From positions 1 through 5,874 of the forward strand of contig DATDXI010000024.1 in assembly GCA_035289385.1 (NCBI GenBank): a DNA stretch of 5,874 nucleotides, written 5' to 3'. The notes beneath the pieces are model-generated. The model did not search any database. It was not told where the DNA came from and worked only from the letters and a program-made list of their open reading frames with translations. Source of the stretch: JACOZM01 sp035289385 (GTDB lineage: Archaea; Nanobdellota; Nanobdellia; Woesearchaeales; GW2011-AR9). A program made the translations under genes and the position numbers. Shown one piece after another: positions 1 to 5,874 of this stretch (position 1 is the stretch's first letter; each line of letters starts with the position of its first letter).

Positions 1-3000
1 ATAGTATTGGGAGATGTTGTGATCAATGAGATTATGTATAATCCTTCCGGTCCAGATGAAAGCCATGAATGGATTGAAATTTATAACAATGGTCCCAGCG
101 ACCAAGATTTGACTGGATGGACTTTTTATGAAGCTGCTACAAACCATGCCCTAACTGTTTCTCAAGGAGATATCCTTTTACCAGAAGGGGAATATGCCAT
201 CATTGCAGACAATGCACTCCAATTTCTATTAGATTATCCAGGATTTCTTGGGATAGTCCTTGACAGCTCTTGGGGTTCGCTGGACAATGGAGGGGAAACT
301 ATCGGAATACGAGATGATCTTGGAGCAATTGTTGATACTGATGTCACTTATGCTGATTCTTGGGGAGGAGACGAAACTTTTGATAATAGGAGCATTGAAA
401 AAAAAGATGATACCGGAGATAATTCTGCAGCAAATTGGATGGAAGGAAACCCTTCTGGAAGCCCAGGAAGAATTAACAATGTAGCACCAACCTTCACCTC
501 AACACCTATCACTTCCATTAACGAAAACACTCTGTATTCCTACTCTATCACCACGTCAGACCTTGATGGAGATATTGTAACACTAACTGCACCAATGAGA
601 GCTGTATTCTCATTTACCGACAATGAAGATGGCACCGGAACATTAACCGGAACAATCACTGATGATGCTGATGTCGAACCACATGCTATCACTCTGGAAG
701 TATCTGATGGTATCGCTCCAGCAATCCAGCAATCATTCACCATCACAGTAAATAACGTCAATGACGCTCCTGTTGCGAATGAAGACAGTTATTCCATCAA
801 TGAAGACACCTCTTTAGTCATTGCCGCTGCCAATGATCTTCTGGTTAATGATACTGATTCTGACACAGGAGACAGTCTCATCGCAGAATTAGCCACCGAT
901 CCTTCAAACGGAGTAGCAACTATCAACAGCGATGGCTCATTCAGCTACACCCCAAACCAAGATTTCTTTGGAACGGATAGCTTTACCTATAGAGCAACCG
1001 ACGAAAGTGGTGCTTCTGATACGGCAACGGTAACCATTACCGTATCCGCTATCAATGATAACCCGATGATAGCAACCATTCCTGACCAAACATTTATCGA
1101 AGACAGCCCTGTTGACAGAGTGATAGATGTCACGGATGTTGATGATGATGAAAGTACGTTAACGTTAAGCTTGACAGGAATTTCCCAGCCAATCTTCAGT
1201 TTCATTAGTGGTGTATGGCATCTCTTGTGGAATAGCCCACTAAATTCCGATGTGGGACAGGTCAATGGAGTTACGATTACAGCAAGAGATACATCATTAG
1301 CTTCAGCAACATCTAATCCATTTGGAGTGACTATCACCAACACCAATGACGCGCCAACAGCTAGTGATATCACAGAAAACACGAATGAAGATACTGAAAT
1401 TACTCTTACCATCAACAAAGGTGATGAATATACAGATATAGATAGTGGAGATGTTGCAACGTCACTAACGGTATCTAATATTCAAGGAGCAACTATCACT
1501 ACTTCTGCTTCATGCTCTGCAGGAATATGCACCGTAGGAATAACTCCAACGCAAGATTCAACTACAACAATAACAGCAAATTACGTTGTCAACGATGGAG
1601 ATGCAAACTCCAATACTGCTAGCATCACCATAACTGTAACCCCCATCAACGACCAGCCCGTCATTTCAACAGTTCTTATCGATGATGTTGATGTGACTGC
1701 TGATGCTTCTGCAACGGTGACGGAAGGTGTTATATTTAGAGTAGAAGTTAGGGCTACGGATGTAGATACCCTAGAAACCAACTTGATGATTGATCTGGAT
1801 GCATCAATGATAGACACATTTTCCTTAACTTCTTTAGGAGCAGAACTTGATCCTGACAATGATATGGCATTTGAAATGCTTCTTCCAGCAAGAGACGCTC
1901 TTCTTAACCTAAGTCTTGTTGTCAATGATACTGATTTAACTACACCTGAACTTTCACAACCAAAACCGATCGAACTCTACGTCCAGCCCGCTCTTGATTT
2001 CCAAAACGTTATGATTAACGGAGTAGAAAATGAAGGCGAGGAATTTAGCGTAGACGTCGGACAAGAGATAACCATCTCTTTTAGCATGGTCAATAACTTT
2101 GATGATACTCTGGACCATGTAAGATTTACCGCAGAAGTGACTGGTGGCAGTAATTTTGCAAGAATTATTTACGAAAATAATGGCAGCTGGGCCATGCTCC
2201 CAGAGGATGAGAGAGAAGAATCATTCACCTTTATGATACCTATTGATATTGACGTTAATGACTTTACCTTGACCTTAGAGCTTCTTGAAAACAGTGGTGA
2301 TTATGGCATGTTTGAAGATATTTTCTTCACTATCGACAGGAAAGAGCATGCAGCAGTCATTAGCGGGTTAAATACCAATACCCCCAATTTAAGCTGTTCC
2401 AATATCGCAATCCTCAACCTCAATCTGACCAACACCGGACAATCAGAGATAACACCTGAAGTCCTTATCTATGACCGGGCAAAAGATTCCGCAACATTCA
2501 ATAGGACGACAGGAGAATTTTCCTCTTCAGCAGGAAAACTCTATGAAGCAGAACTACCAGCCATCCCTTCATTAGACACTTCCAAAGAAACATTTAATAT
2601 AGATGTCTCTTCTCTTGCGCCAGGAACAAAAACGTTCTATGTCTACATCGTCAGCCCTTTCTTCTTGGATGAATTCTTTGTCGGAGATTCTGGACAAGTT
2701 TCGGTAAATGTAGCAGATTGCGTAGCAAATTTCTTTCCCTCAACAAGTTCCATAATGCTGAGAGAAGCGCAGCAGCAAAGGTTTAACCTCAACTTAAGTG
2801 AGCCTACAACAGATATCCATTGGTACTTGAACGGAACGGAACAACTAGATTTTGTGGGATTACAAGAATACCCTTTCACCGCAAACAGAGTAGGACAGCA
2901 CACGATCTTAGTAACTGCCCCTGACCAGAACAAAACGTGGACAGTAACTGCTTCGAACGTTCCTACATTAGGGCAATTCACGGCAAATATTCCAGCAGGT

Positions 3001-4581
3001 GTAACCTTAAGCCAGCTTGCATCATTTGATCTTGAGCTAGAAAATTCTTTGGGAAAAATATCCTTTGACTCACTGGTAGACCTGCGATTGATCACTAACT
3101 TCAGCATGGTCACGATAGGCAGTGATTTTGTTTTCATCAACACTAGTACAGCTCCCACGCTTAACAGGCAAGCGATAATAACGTTGAAGAGAACGTTCAA
3201 TAACCCCACGATCTTATACGATGCTAGCTACAATCCAAACACTCTCCAAACCTGCACAGCAGCAGGAGTCAGCTGCACCTCGTTAGGTAATGCCGACGGA
3301 CAATATTCCTTTACCGTGCAAGGCTTTTCTACGTATAAAGTCTTGGAAACAACTGATCCAAACCTGGTCATATCAGACATCGTCATCGATGAAACGCCTC
3401 GTGGACGAACAGCTACAGAGAAAATTACCTTAACTAATCCTGGAACATTGCAAGACCTTACGAGCATGCAATACCGCTTCGTAAATGTTGACGCAAAATA
3501 TGCTGCTTCTCTCACCGGATTACCAAGCACATTGGAACATGGAAAAAGTGCAGAAATCCAGCTGAGCATCAGCATTCCAGAGACAGAAACCATGGATCAG
3601 CATGCTATTGGAACATTGGAAATTTCTGCCCATAACGGAACAGAAACGATCAGCAGCAATAAAACGATCTTCCTCAAGCCAAAACAGTTCCTTCTTGTAA
3701 ATACTATAGAAGTGAACGGGAAATCATCTGGTGACCTTTCAGTAGATGATACCAACAAGATTGAAGTGGAAGTAGAGAATGATTACTCTGAAGACTTAGA
3801 AGATGTCTTGGTAACAGTAAGAATCCTCGATGTTGACGGTGATGACCTTGAGGAAGAAGCTGATGAATTTGATCTTGATGCTGGAGATAAAGAGACAGTA
3901 AGCGTGGAATTTGACCTTTCCCGAGAAGATCTTGATGAAGAGACTTATACGATAGAAGTTCTTGTTGAAGGTACAGCTACTGATGACAGTGATCATGAAA
4001 GTAGTGAAACGATCGCTGCTGATCTGGACATAGAAAAACATCACGTTGTCATAGACAATGTGCACCTTGCTGCAGACCATCTTCAATGCACCAGAATTGT
4101 TCCTTTAGATGTTGACATCAAAAATATGGGAAAAGAAGATGAAGAAAATATTGACGTCAAAGTCAGCAACAGCGCATTACAGCTAAGCTTGGAAGAAAAA
4201 GACTTGGAAGTAGACAGCTTCTTTGACCGAGATAACACCGATAGGGCTTCATTCACGCTGGACCTAGAGGATGCGCCTGAAGGAGAATATGATCTCACCA
4301 TAGAAGTATTCCTTGATGGCAACAAAGAAGATGCTAAGAAAGTAAACATCACCATAGAAGACTGCTTGGCTTCTTCTACAACAAGCCAGAACATCAATCT
4401 AGCCGGGAAAAATGCTGCACAGCAGCAGAAAGCAACAGCAAGCTCCTCTGCAGACAAAGATCAGCCGATAACAATATCGTTTAGGGATACGGCAAAATAT
4501 ACGATGCTCATCGGCTTCCTCGTCGTCCTGCTGCTCTTTGCAGTGATCTTGGGATTAGCTATCCTGATCAAGAAGAAGTAG
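1..4581 (+). CDS. Giant multidomain surface protein (lamin-tail domain, cadherin-like repeats, DPANN S-layer-like stalk, C-terminal TM anchor), 5' partial
   Basis: This is a cell-surface protein, probably an adhesin or S-layer-associated stalk; its ligand is unknown. The frame is open to base 1. A TTG at 7 could be read as a start, but the protein there is already entering a lamin-tail domain (VVINEIMYNP) with no signal peptide, so the true start is probably upstream. Residues are counted from that TTG (1524 aa visible). Residues 1-155 are the lamin-tail domain (EWIEIYN, LTGWTF, GSPGRIN). Residues 157-658 are five cadherin/Ig-like repeats with N-D-x-P linkers; the second (255-349) is a tandem-95/Big_9 type (INEDTS, GSFSYTP, GTDSFTY). 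Residues 657-905 and 1221-1453 are two related S-layer-like modules. Between them lie an Ig/PKD-like domain (908-984, HWYLNGT), a DPANN-type beta domain (988-1115) and a CARDB-like domain (1118-1220). A Ser/Thr/Gln-rich spacer (1455-1487) leads to a TM helix at 1499-1521 and a KKK end, the topology of a C-terminally anchored exoprotein. Eight cysteines fall in four pairs. Domain types are confident; function is inferred. Confidence 0.93.
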   Translation: MVLGDVVINEIMYNPSGPDESHEWIEIYNNGPSDQDLTGWTFYEAATNHALTVSQGDILLPEGEYAIIADNALQFLLDYPGFLGIVLDSSWGSLDNGGETIGIRDDLGAIVDTDVTYADSWGGDETFDNRSIEKKDDTGDNSAANWMEGNPSGSPGRINNVAPTFTSTPITSINENTLYSYSITTSDLDGDIVTLTAPMRAVFSFTDNEDGTGTLTGTITDDADVEPHAITLEVSDGIAPAIQQSFTITVNNVNDAPVANEDSYSINEDTSLVIAAANDLLVNDTDSDTGDSLIAELATDPSNGVATINSDGSFSYTPNQDFFGTDSFTYRATDESGASDTATVTITVSAINDNPMIATIPDQTFIEDSPVDRVIDVTDVDDDESTLTLSLTGISQPIFSFISGVWHLLWNSPLNSDVGQVNGVTITARDTSLASATSNPFGVTITNTNDAPTASDITENTNEDTEITLTINKGDEYTDIDSGDVATSLTVSNIQGATITTSASCSAGICTVGITPTQDSTTTITANYVVNDGDANSNTASITITVTPINDQPVISTVLIDDVDVTADASATVTEGVIFRVEVRATDVDTLETNLMIDLDASMIDTFSLTSLGAELDPDNDMAFEMLLPARDALLNLSLVVNDTDLTTPELSQPKPIELYVQPALDFQNVMINGVENEGEEFSVDVGQEITISFSMVNNFDDTLDHVRFTAEVTGGSNFARIIYENNGSWAMLPEDEREESFTFMIPIDIDVNDFTLTLELLENSGDYGMFEDIFFTIDRKEHAAVISGLNTNTPNLSCSNIAILNLNLTNTGQSEITPEVLIYDRAKDSATFNRTTGEFSSSAGKLYEAELPAIPSLDTSKETFNIDVSSLAPGTKTFYVYIVSPFFLDEFFVGDSGQVSVNVADCVANFFPSTSSIMLREAQQQRFNLNLSEPTTDIHWYLNGTEQLDFVGLQEYPFTANRVGQHTILVTAPDQNKTWTVTASNVPTLGQFTANIPAGVTLSQLASFDLELENSLGKISFDSLVDLRLITNFSMVTIGSDFVFINTSTAPTLNRQAIITLKRTFNNPTILYDASYNPNTLQTCTAAGVSCTSLGNADGQYSFTVQGFSTYKVLETTDPNLVISDIVIDETPRGRTATEKITLTNPGTLQDLTSMQYRFVNVDAKYAASLTGLPSTLEHGKSAEIQLSISIPETETMDQHAIGTLEISAHNGTETISSNKTIFLKPKQFLLVNTIEVNGKSSGDLSVDDTNKIEVEVENDYSEDLEDVLVTVRILDVDGDDLEEEADEFDLDAGDKETVSVEFDLSREDLDEETYTIEVLVEGTATDDSDHESSETIAADLDIEKHHVVIDNVHLAADHLQCTRIVPLDVDIKNMGKEDEENIDVKVSNSALQLSLEEKDLEVDSFFDRDNTDRASFTLDLEDAPEGEYDLTIEVFLDGNKEDAKKVNITIEDCLASSTTSQNINLAGKNAAQQQKATASSSADKDQPITISFRDTAKYTMLIGFLVVLLLFAVILGLAILIKKK
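475..1980 (+). repeat. Protein-level tandem array of five cadherin/Ig-like repeats
   Basis: Within the giant surface protein, linker motifs recur at residues 157-161 (NNVAP), 250-255 (NVNDAP), 350-353 (NDNP), 445-450 (NTNDAP) and 547-551 (INDQP). This gives a period of about 94-101 residues. Most repeats carry an acidic strand-loop such as DLDGD, DTDSDTGD, DVDDDES or DIDSGD, and four end in a T-I-T-V or V-T-I-T type strand. These are hallmarks of calcium-binding cadherin-like and tandem-95 repeats of adhesins. The fifth repeat (552-658) is the most diverged and leads into the S-layer-like module. The copies differ enough at DNA level that recent duplication is not indicated. Confidence 0.8.
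1975..2721 (+). repeat. S-layer-like stalk module, copy 1 (residues 657-905)
   Basis: This is the first copy of a two-part module that recurs at the C-terminal end of the same protein. It begins with LYVQPALDF and runs through an Ig/CARDB-like half containing the strand ITISFSMVNNFDDTLDHV. It then reaches IDRKEHAAVISG, Cys797, the strand ILNLNLTNTG, and closes at VADC905. The distance from the module start to its first Cys is 140 residues, the same as in copy 2. Similar Cys-bracketed domains are familiar from putative S-layer proteins of DPANN archaea. The pairing with copy 2 was made by eye. Confidence 0.65.
3667..4365 (+). repeat. S-layer-like stalk module, copy 2 (residues 1221-1453), highly acidic
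   Basis: This second copy of the module starts at IFLKPKQF and runs through KIEVEVENDYSEDLEDV, the acidic stretch DVDGDDLEEEADEFDLDAGD, and IEKHHVVIDNVH. It continues to Cys1361, the strand VPLDVDIKNMG, and closes at IEDC1453. It is the closest match in the window to the canonical DPANN putative S-layer domain, which typically shows 'vevENdyded.edV.V.v.i.d.dgddleee.defdldaGd' and an 'I.N.GeedEe.v.v.v' strand. Just after it come the spacer and TM anchor, so this copy is the membrane-proximal stalk. It is strikingly richer in Asp/Glu than copy 1. Confidence 0.7.
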
Positions 4582-4603
4582 ATTTTCTAAGGGAGAATAG
4601 TAG

Positions 4604-4619
4604 TTTTTCTTTATTTTTT
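4604..4619 (+). terminator. U-rich archaeal-type terminator after the surface-protein gene
   Basis: Starting 23 bases after the TAG stop there are T-runs of five, three and six bases (4604-4608, 4610-4612, 4614-4619), separated by single bases. Archaeal RNA polymerase commonly terminates at U-rich tracts without a hairpin, helped by aCPSF1. The position just after the gene end fits this role. Confidence 0.5.
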
Positions 4620-4669
4620 CGTTGTTTAAGCTATTTCTTTCAGTTGTTCTTAGTGCTAGCCAGAATAAT

Positions 4670-4704
4670 AAAAAACCCAATCGCAGCAAGCTGCGGAGTT
4701 TTTT
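4670..4704 (+). terminator. Symmetrical hairpin with flanking A6/T6 tracts (intrinsic-terminator-like)
   Basis: CGCAGC at 4682-4687 is a perfect inverted repeat of GCTGCG at 4690-4695. In practice this gives a 5-bp GC-rich stem with a CAAG loop. Six A's and a C at 4670-4676 can pair with G and six T's at 4698-4704, extending the stem across a small internal loop. The T-run follows the stem on the plus strand, and the A-run would give U's on the minus strand, so the element could stop transcription in both directions. It looks like a bacterial intrinsic terminator. It lies about 90 bases after the surface-protein stop and 120 bases before trmI. Confidence 0.55.
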
Positions 4705-4763
4705 AAAGTTTGTTGGAGAATTTATGTTTTTACTGCAAGTAGTGAGGATCAAGAACCAACAAA

Positions 4764-4774
4764 CAATTTAAAAA
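4764..4774 (+). promoter_or_regulatory. Candidate TATA box for the trmI gene
   Basis: TTTAAAAA at 4767-4774, preceded by an A-rich segment (AAACAA), resembles an archaeal TATA box with BRE. Initiation about 27 bases downstream of its centre would fall near 4797, giving a leader of about 28 bases before the ATG. It lies downstream of the hairpin, which fits trmI having its own promoter. The region is A/T-rich, so the match could be chance. Confidence 0.35.
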
Positions 4775-4812
4775 CACGCTCTTCTTTAGCAAGAATATCA
4801 GAGAATAGAACA

Positions 4813-4818
4813 AAGGAT
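4813..4818 (+). promoter_or_regulatory. Weak ribosome binding site of trmI
   Basis: AAGGAT ends six bases before the ATG at 4825. It matches only the AGG core of the archaeal Shine-Dalgarno sequence, so it is weak, but the spacing is right and supports this ATG. Confidence 0.3.
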
Positions 4819-4824
4819 AACAAA

Positions 4825-5577
4825 ATGAATAACCAAAAAATACCCTCCAGAAGCATCAAGAAGATGCTTGTCGACCATTCAGGAAATACCTATTCCATCA
4901 AGGATCTTGAGGAAGACTTCCATACCAAAGATGGGATCATCTCCAAAAAAGATTTGCAATCCAAGAAAACGTCGGTAACATCGACGAAAGGAAAGACCTT
5001 TCTTCTTATCCAACCAACATTTCCCGACGTATGGGGATCTCTGCAGCGAGGTCCTCAAGTAATGATCCAAAAAGATATCGGGATGATTCTGGCAAAAACG
5101 GGAATAAATCACCAATCAAAAGTCGTTGATGCTGGCGGTGGTTCTGGATCGTTATGTTTATCCTTGGCAAATGTCGTTAAAGAAGTAACAACCTATGAAC
5201 ACAATCCGGAACATCATGGTCTGATTCAGAAAAATGCCAGATTATTTGGCATCCTGAACCTTACCGTAAAACAGGAAAATGTCTATCAAGGAATCACTGA
5301 AGAAGATCTTGACCTGATCACCTTTGACTTGCCGGAACCATGGCAGGCTCTCCCTCATGCCGAGAAAGCTCTTAAAACAGGAGGGCATTTGGTTGTTTAC
5401 TTGCCAAATTTAACGCAAGTGAAAACATTTATTGATGCTGCAAAAGAATCTTCTATCAAAGTTACGGAAACGATCGAGCTTTTGGAACGCAAGTGGAAGA
5501 TCGAAGATAAGATCATGCGCCCGGAATTTGAGATGCTGGGACATACCGGATTTATGATATTTTGTAGAAAGTTTTGA
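4825..5577 (+). CDS. trmI: tRNA (adenine-57/58-N1)-methyltransferase TrmI, archaeal type
   Basis: This enzyme uses S-adenosylmethionine to methylate N1 of adenine 58 (and often 57 in archaea) in the T-loop of tRNAs; family members work as cytoplasmic homotetramers. At 250 aa it has the normal family length. The N-terminal domain has the DFHTKDGIISKKDL and KGKTFLLIQPTFPD segments. The family signature RGPQVMIQKD is at residues 75-84. The Rossmann methyltransferase motif I is VDAGGGSGS (101-109), with Asp102 where Glu is more usual. Motif II is TYEHNPE, where Glu125 should bind the SAM ribose, and the motif IV-like DLPEPW is at 168-173. GGHLVVYLPNLTQV follows, and the C-terminal HTGFMIFCRK closes the fold. 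Only two cysteines (111, 247) are present, so the intersubunit disulfides known from the Pyrococcus enzyme appear to be missing, which would suit a non-hyperthermophile. The ATG start keeps the whole N-terminal domain. Confidence 0.93.
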   Translation: MNNQKIPSRSIKKMLVDHSGNTYSIKDLEEDFHTKDGIISKKDLQSKKTSVTSTKGKTFLLIQPTFPDVWGSLQRGPQVMIQKDIGMILAKTGINHQSKVVDAGGGSGSLCLSLANVVKEVTTYEHNPEHHGLIQKNARLFGILNLTVKQENVYQGITEEDLDLITFDLPEPWQALPHAEKALKTGGHLVVYLPNLTQVKTFIDAAKESSIKVTETIELLERKWKIEDKIMRPEFEMLGHTGFMIFCRKF

Positions 5578-5580
5578 ATG

Positions 5581-5600
5581 AACAAAAAGTTTATAATATA
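5581..5600 (+). promoter_or_regulatory. TATA box and BRE of a probably leaderless transcript
   Basis: TTTATAATATA at 5590-5600 is a strong archaeal TATA match, preceded by AACAAAAAG, which fits the purine/A-rich BRE. Initiation about 27 bases from the TATA centre falls at about 5620-5621, on the ATG itself. The bases between the box and the ATG contain no Shine-Dalgarno sequence, as expected for leaderless translation. The box sits in the 43-base gap after trmI, so the next gene is probably transcribed independently. Confidence 0.55.
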
Positions 5601-5620
5601 ATCTATTTATACTCTACTCT

Positions 5621-5874
5621 ATGCGAAAGCTGGTGATAGGACTTTGTATTGTTGTACTTTTTCTTCTTTCTGGCTGTGCGGTGGGAAAAGCGGGATCTAC
5701 GGGCAAAATAAGCACCGGCATTATTCAGAATGTGAAGTGCGGGGATACTATCACTAAAAGTGTTACCTTAACGGCAAAGGATTCCATAACCTTCAAGCCT
5801 TGCCCCAACAGTGGGCTAACTATCAGCACAGGCAAAGTTGTTCTTGATTGTAAGGGCTTGACGATTGGTGGTTC
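5621..5874 (+). CDS. Secreted lipobox-bearing beta-helix (NosD-like) repeat protein, 3' partial
   Basis: The frame is open from ATG 5621 to the window end (84 codons, no stop). The N-terminus is a signal peptide: MRK followed by a hydrophobic core (LVIGLCIVVLFLL) and the lipobox-like LSGC with Cys19. This suggests a lipid-anchored exported protein, though a plain signal peptide is possible because lipobox use in DPANN archaea is little documented. The mature part has KCGDTITKSVTLT (39-51), a Pro-Cys-Pro turn (60-62), GLTI, and VVLDCKGLTIGG (73-84). This is the usual opening of parallel beta-helix, periplasmic copper-binding NosD-like repeat proteins abundant in Woesearchaeota and relatives, which are presumed surface or carbohydrate-related proteins of unknown substrate. 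Cys40, Cys61 and Cys77 match conserved positions as I recall that family. Most of the protein lies beyond the window. Confidence 0.8.
   Translation, partial: MRKLVIGLCIVVLFLLSGCAVGKAGSTGKISTGIIQNVKCGDTITKSVTLTAKDSITFKPCPNSGLTISTGKVVLDCKGLTIGG

Noticed and set aside
2643..3209. A 188-codon minus-strand frame inside the giant gene, with several other long antisense frames elsewhere in it.
   Set aside because: These are opposite-strand shadows of a long gene with clear domain coding on the plus strand; their products show no recognisable domain.
3829..3864. The acidic segment DVDGDDLEEEAD, considered as an EF-hand or dockerin calcium loop.
   Set aside because: The Gly is at loop position 4 instead of 6, and the hydrophobic residue at position 8 is missing. 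It is better read as part of the acidic S-layer-like domain.
4670..4704. The intergenic hairpin, considered as part of a small RNA or riboswitch.
   Set aside because: There is one short stem and no further conserved structure around it; terminator function explains the A- and T-tracts better.
4555..4752. A 65-codon minus-strand frame across the intergenic spacer.
   Set aside because: It covers the hairpin and the U-rich tract, overlaps the end of the surface-protein gene and has a low-complexity Lys/Leu/Asn product with no domain.
4724..4771. A 15-codon plus-strand reading frame (MFLLQVVRIKNQQTI) with GGAG five bases before its ATG, lying between the hairpin and trmI.
   Set aside because: It is very short, overlaps the candidate trmI TATA box, and resembles nothing recognisable. 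The GGAG match could be chance; conservation of this leader in relatives would be needed to revive it.
1..5874. CRISPR arrays, tRNA/rRNA genes, insertion sequences or attachment sites.
   Set aside because: I found no regularly spaced direct repeats, cloverleaf-like segments, transposase-like frames or terminal inverted repeats anywhere in the window.

Overview
The window most likely comes from a DPANN-type archaeon (Woesearchaeota, Pacearchaeota or a relative), probably from a metagenome-derived genome. The evidence is the archaeal-type TrmI tRNA methyltransferase, a surface protein ending in the S-layer-like stalk domains seen in that group, and a beta-helix secreted protein with the 'CGDTI...TLT...LDC.G.TI' signature common there. 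In addition, an archaeal TATA box sits at the distance expected for a leaderless transcript. The assignment rests on recognising protein families by eye, not on a database search.

Layout: everything supported lies on the plus strand. Positions 1-4581 hold most of a giant membrane-anchored surface protein whose N-terminus (presumably with the signal peptide) lies before the window. It reads as a lamin-tail domain, five cadherin/Ig-like repeats of about 95-100 residues, a Cys-bracketed S-layer-like module, an Ig/PKD-like domain, a DPANN-type beta domain, a CARDB-like domain, a second copy of the S-layer-like module, a low-complexity spacer, one transmembrane helix and a KKK tail. Positions 4582-4824 are a gene-free spacer with U-rich tracts, a compact hairpin flanked by matching A6 and T6 tracts, and a candidate promoter. 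Positions 4825-5577 encode a complete TrmI (tRNA A57/A58 N1-methyltransferase). From 5621 to the window end runs the start of a secreted, lipobox-bearing beta-helix protein, cut off by the window edge.

The two surface proteins and the tRNA-modification enzyme have no evident functional link. Terminator-like and promoter-like signals lie between the first two genes, and a TATA box precedes the third, so they look like three separate transcription units. The main interest is the architecture of the giant protein: modules common in bacterial adhesins joined to a DPANN S-layer-like stalk, an internal duplication, and eight cysteines that fall into four pairs.
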